Positions 14,700 through 17,173 of a stretch of DNA of 17,173 nt are shown here, piece after piece. Within the stretch, counting starts at the first letter, position 1, and each line of letters opens with the position of its first letter. Location: positions 1 through 17,173 of the forward strand of contig JAEEII010000170.1 in assembly GCA_016281295.1 (NCBI GenBank). Reading direction: 5' to 3'. The notes beneath the pieces are model-generated. The model was not told the DNA's origin, did no database searches, and was given only the letters and a program-made list of their open reading frames with translations. The position numbers and the translations under genes are program-made. Source of the DNA: Bacteroidales bacterium. GTDB taxonomy: Bacteria > Bacteroidota > Bacteroidia > Bacteroidales > F082.

Positions 14700-15728
14700 A
14701 TGAATATTTTAGTAACCGGGGGAACGGGGTATATAGGATCACACACTCTTGTAGAGTTGAATCTCGCTGGTCACCACACAGTGGTGGTAGATAACCTCAG
14801 CAACTCAAGCCGTGTCTCCCTTGAAAGGGTGGAAGAGCTGGTTGGCACTTCCATTCCATTTTACCAAGTGGATATCCGTGACCGGCAAGGGCTGGAACAA
14901 GTGATGAAGAACCATCATTTTGATGCCTGCATCCACTTCGCCGGACTGAAAGCGGTGGGAGAGTCCGTAGAAAAGCCTTGGGAATACTATGAGAACAACA
15001 TCGGGGGAACATTGGTGTTGCTTGATGTGATGCGCAAACACGGCTGCAAAAACATCATCTTCTCCTCTTCGGCCACCGTCTATGGCAATCCCGCCATCAT
15101 CCCCATCACGGAAGACTGTCCGAAAGGCCATTGCACCAATCCTTATGGACAAACCAAGAGCATGCTTGAGGAGATTTTGATGGATATTCAGAAAGCTGAC
15201 CCAGAGTGGAGGGTGGTGCTGCTGCGTTATTTCAACCCCATCGGGGCACATCAAAGCGGCAGAATCGGCGAAAACCCCAATGGCATCCCGAATAACCTGA
15301 TGCCATACGTCACCCAAGTGGCAGTGGGCAGACGTCCTGAGCTGGGAGTCTTTGGCAACGACTATGACACTCCCGATGGAACAGGAGTCCGCGATTATAT
15401 CCATGTCGTTGACCTTGCCCGTGGCCATGTGGCCGCCTTGAAAGCTTTTCTTCCCCCTTTGAAAGATAAGCAAGGTGTCTTCATTTATAACCTCGGTACC
15501 GGCCAAGGCTATTCCGTGTTGCAACTGGTAAAGACCTTCGAAGCCGTAAACCACATCCACATCCCCTATAGCATCAAACCCCGACGGGCAGGCGACATCG
15601 CCACCTGCTATTCCAACCCCGCCAAAGCAGAAAAAGAACTCGGATGGAAAGCACAATATGGTCTTGAAGAGATGTGCCGCGACTCATGGAACTGGCAGAA
15701 GCAAAACCCGGAAGGATATGAAAAGTAA
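14700..15728 (+). CDS. galE: UDP-glucose 4-epimerase GalE
   Basis: A 342-residue short-chain dehydrogenase/reductase-type epimerase that interconverts UDP-glucose and UDP-galactose with bound NAD, supplying galactose for glycans and the Leloir pathway. The NAD-binding GGTGYIGSH is at residues 7-15. The catalytic triad region has SSSATVYG (122-129, S124) and Y149-x3-K153, numbering that coincides with E. coli GalE. NNIGGT and RYFNPIGAH are also typical. Length is normal (E. coli 338). The ATG at 14700 was chosen over a frame opening at 14655 because the Rossmann strand starts right at MNILVTGG. The DUF4954 gene follows 18 nt later in the same direction, suggesting an operon. Confidence 0.95.
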   Translation: MNILVTGGTGYIGSHTLVELNLAGHHTVVVDNLSNSSRVSLERVEELVGTSIPFYQVDIRDRQGLEQVMKNHHFDACIHFAGLKAVGESVEKPWEYYENNIGGTLVLLDVMRKHGCKNIIFSSSATVYGNPAIIPITEDCPKGHCTNPYGQTKSMLEEILMDIQKADPEWRVVLLRYFNPIGAHQSGRIGENPNGIPNNLMPYVTQVAVGRRPELGVFGNDYDTPDGTGVRDYIHVVDLARGHVAALKAFLPPLKDKQGVFIYNLGTGQGYSVLQLVKTFEAVNHIHIPYSIKPRRAGDIATCYSNPAKAEKELGWKAQYGLEEMCRDSWNWQKQNPEGYEK

Positions 15729-15746
15729 GAAGTTAGAAATTAAAAT

Positions 15747-17173
15747 ATGGATCAAGTAACTATTATTGACTATGACCGGATCTACAAGAATTTCATTGAT
15801 GAGAAATTCCTGCACGACGGCCACGACGAGTACTACTATCGTAACCAACAGACTAAAAAACCTGAAAAAGGATGGCGTCATCTGCATTCCGACGAGATTG
15901 AACGTCTCGTGAAGAACAGCAACTCAGCCACTAACTGGGACGACATCTGGGTGACCGACGAGTTCGATACCAGCATGGTACACAACAACCACTTCTTCGG
16001 CATGGTCCGCATCGGACGCATCAGCCGCAAAGTGCTTCAATACCACGACTTGCGTGTCCCCATCGGCATCTCCAACAGCAGCATCATCTCTTGCGACATC
16101 GGCAACGACGTAGCCATCCACGATGTGCACTACATGGCCAATTATATCATCGGTGACCAGTGCATCCTGTTCAACATCCACGAGTTATCGACCACCGACC
16201 ACTCCAAGTTCGGCAACGGCATCATCAAAGAAGGAGAGCCTGAGGATGTGAGAGTGTGGCTAGAGGTGATGAACGAGATTGGAAACCGCAAGATCATGCC
16301 TTTCGACGGGATGACCACCGCCGATGCTTATCTTTGGGCGAAATACACCGACGACACCCGCTTGCAGGAACGTCTCAAAGAAATCACCCAAAACAGCTTC
16401 GACAACCAACGCGGTTATTATGGCACCATCGGCGAGTCGTGTGTCATCAAGAACTGCTGGATCCTCAAAGATGCCAAGGTGGGTCCCCACTGTTACATCA
16501 AAGGTGCCAGCAAACTGAAGAATGTCACCATCAACTCATCAGAAGAAGAACCCTCACAGATTGGTGAAGGCGTCATCTTGGTGAACGGCATCACGGGCTA
16601 TGGCTGCCGTATCTTCTATTCCGTGGTTGCCACCAGGTTCGTGTTGGGCGATAACTGCAACTTGAAATACGGCGCACGCCTTATCCATTCCGTGTTAGGC
16701 GACAACTCCACCATCTCGTGCTGCGAGGTGCTCAACAACCTCATCTTCCCCTCTCATGAACAACACCACAACAACTCGTTCCTCATCTCAGCTTGTGTGA
16801 TGGGACAAAGCAACATGGCTGCCGGCGCCACCATAGGCTCCAACCATAACAGCCGCGCCACCGATGGCGAGATTGTGGCTTCGAGAGGATTCTGGCCGGG
16901 ACTATGCTCCAGCGTCAAGCACTCCTCCAAGTTCGCCTCTTTCACCCTGCTCTCCAAAGCCGACTACCCCAACGAACTCAACATCATGCTGCCGTTCTGC
17001 CTCGTCAACAACAACACGGCTACCAACGAACTGGAACTGATGCCTGCCTATTGGTGGATGTACAACATGTACGCCATCGCCCGCAACACCTCCAAATACC
17101 AAAAACGCGACAAACGCAAACGCAAGATTCAAAACATAGAGTTCGAGACCCTGGCTCCCGACACCATGGAAGA
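15747..17173 (+). CDS. DUF4954 family left-handed beta-helix protein (incomplete at right edge)
   Basis: An open frame of at least 475 codons from the ATG at 15747, running off the window. It matches the Bacteroidota DUF4954 family: an N-terminal segment with NWDDIWVTDEFD, then hexapeptide-repeat (left-handed beta-helix) coils such as ISNSSIISCDIGNDVAIHDV and IGESCVIKNCWILKDAKVG, as in sugar-nucleotide and acyl transferases. Later come ATIGSNHNSRATDGE and RGFWPGLCSSVKHSSKFA. The helix and its position 18 nt after galE suggest work on a nucleotide sugar or related substrate, but no activity is established here. No signal peptide. Lys/Arg-rich KRDKRKRKIQ sits near the visible end. Codon use is similar to galE. 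Confidence 0.88.
   Translation, partial: MDQVTIIDYDRIYKNFIDEKFLHDGHDEYYYRNQQTKKPEKGWRHLHSDEIERLVKNSNSATNWDDIWVTDEFDTSMVHNNHFFGMVRIGRISRKVLQYHDLRVPIGISNSSIISCDIGNDVAIHDVHYMANYIIGDQCILFNIHELSTTDHSKFGNGIIKEGEPEDVRVWLEVMNEIGNRKIMPFDGMTTADAYLWAKYTDDTRLQERLKEITQNSFDNQRGYYGTIGESCVIKNCWILKDAKVGPHCYIKGASKLKNVTINSSEEEPSQIGEGVILVNGITGYGCRIFYSVVATRFVLGDNCNLKYGARLIHSVLGDNSTISCCEVLNNLIFPSHEQHHNNSFLISACVMGQSNMAAGATIGSNHNSRATDGEIVASRGFWPGLCSSVKHSSKFASFTLLSKADYPNELNIMLPFCLVNNNTATNELELMPAYWWMYNMYAIARNTSKYQKRDKRKRKIQNIEFETLAPDTME

Noticed and set aside
14805..15656. A 283-codon open frame antisense to galE
   Set aside because: galE is unambiguous by motif and length; the antisense product has no recognisable motif.

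Overview
The window reads as a chromosomal segment of a Bacteroidota bacterium, most likely order Bacteroidales and probably an anaerobe. Three signals point there: many upstream regions carry the Bacteroidota -7 box TAnnTTTG instead of a sigma70 -10 box; two secreted proteins end in type IX secretion (T9SS) sorting domains; and there are genes of largely Bacteroidota families (DUF4954, DUF3109, CarboxypepD_reg-like secreted proteins). Shine-Dalgarno sequences are weak or absent, as usual in this phylum. Genus cannot be fixed from the sequence.

Layout. 1-310: remnant of a TPR-type lipoprotein gene (-) that keeps its promoter. 417-544: a strong minus-strand terminator and a small tandem repeat. 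549-2921 (-): large T9SS cargo with a thioredoxin-like Omp28 domain. 3010-4722 (-): fused double ATPase of a peptide-type ABC importer. 4843-5538 (-): ComF-type phosphoribosyltransferase. 5571-6296 (-): secreted CarboxypepD_reg-like protein, divergent from a lipoprotein at 6339-7370 (+). 7348-7920 (-): Cys-rich DUF3109 protein. 7925-11020 (-): a visibly AT-richer type II restriction-modification cassette, a C5-cytosine methyltransferase followed by an MvaI/BcnI-like endonuclease, packed 4 nt upstream of the DUF3109 gene. 11234-12235 (+): ornithine carbamoyltransferase interrupted by an in-frame TAA. 12306-13529 (-): T9SS-exported M28 zinc peptidase. 13552-13805: palindrome plus 69-bp tandem repeats. 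13809-14507 (-): tsaB. 14700-15728 (+): galE, followed by a DUF4954 left-handed beta-helix protein (15747 to the right edge, incomplete).

How the genes fit together. Most of the window is housekeeping or cell-surface function: tRNA t6A modification, UDP-galactose supply, arginine metabolism, secreted proteins. The accessory element is the R-M cassette between the DUF3109 gene and argF. Its methyltransferase carries about 195 extra residues between motifs VI and VIII and a PSCQ variant of the catalytic motif. It is paired with a nuclease that has a roughly 180-residue N-terminal extension. This is the best candidate in the window for something poorly described, although both enzymes belong to known families. 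The second notable point is the argF nonsense codon, because the rest of that reading frame is intact.
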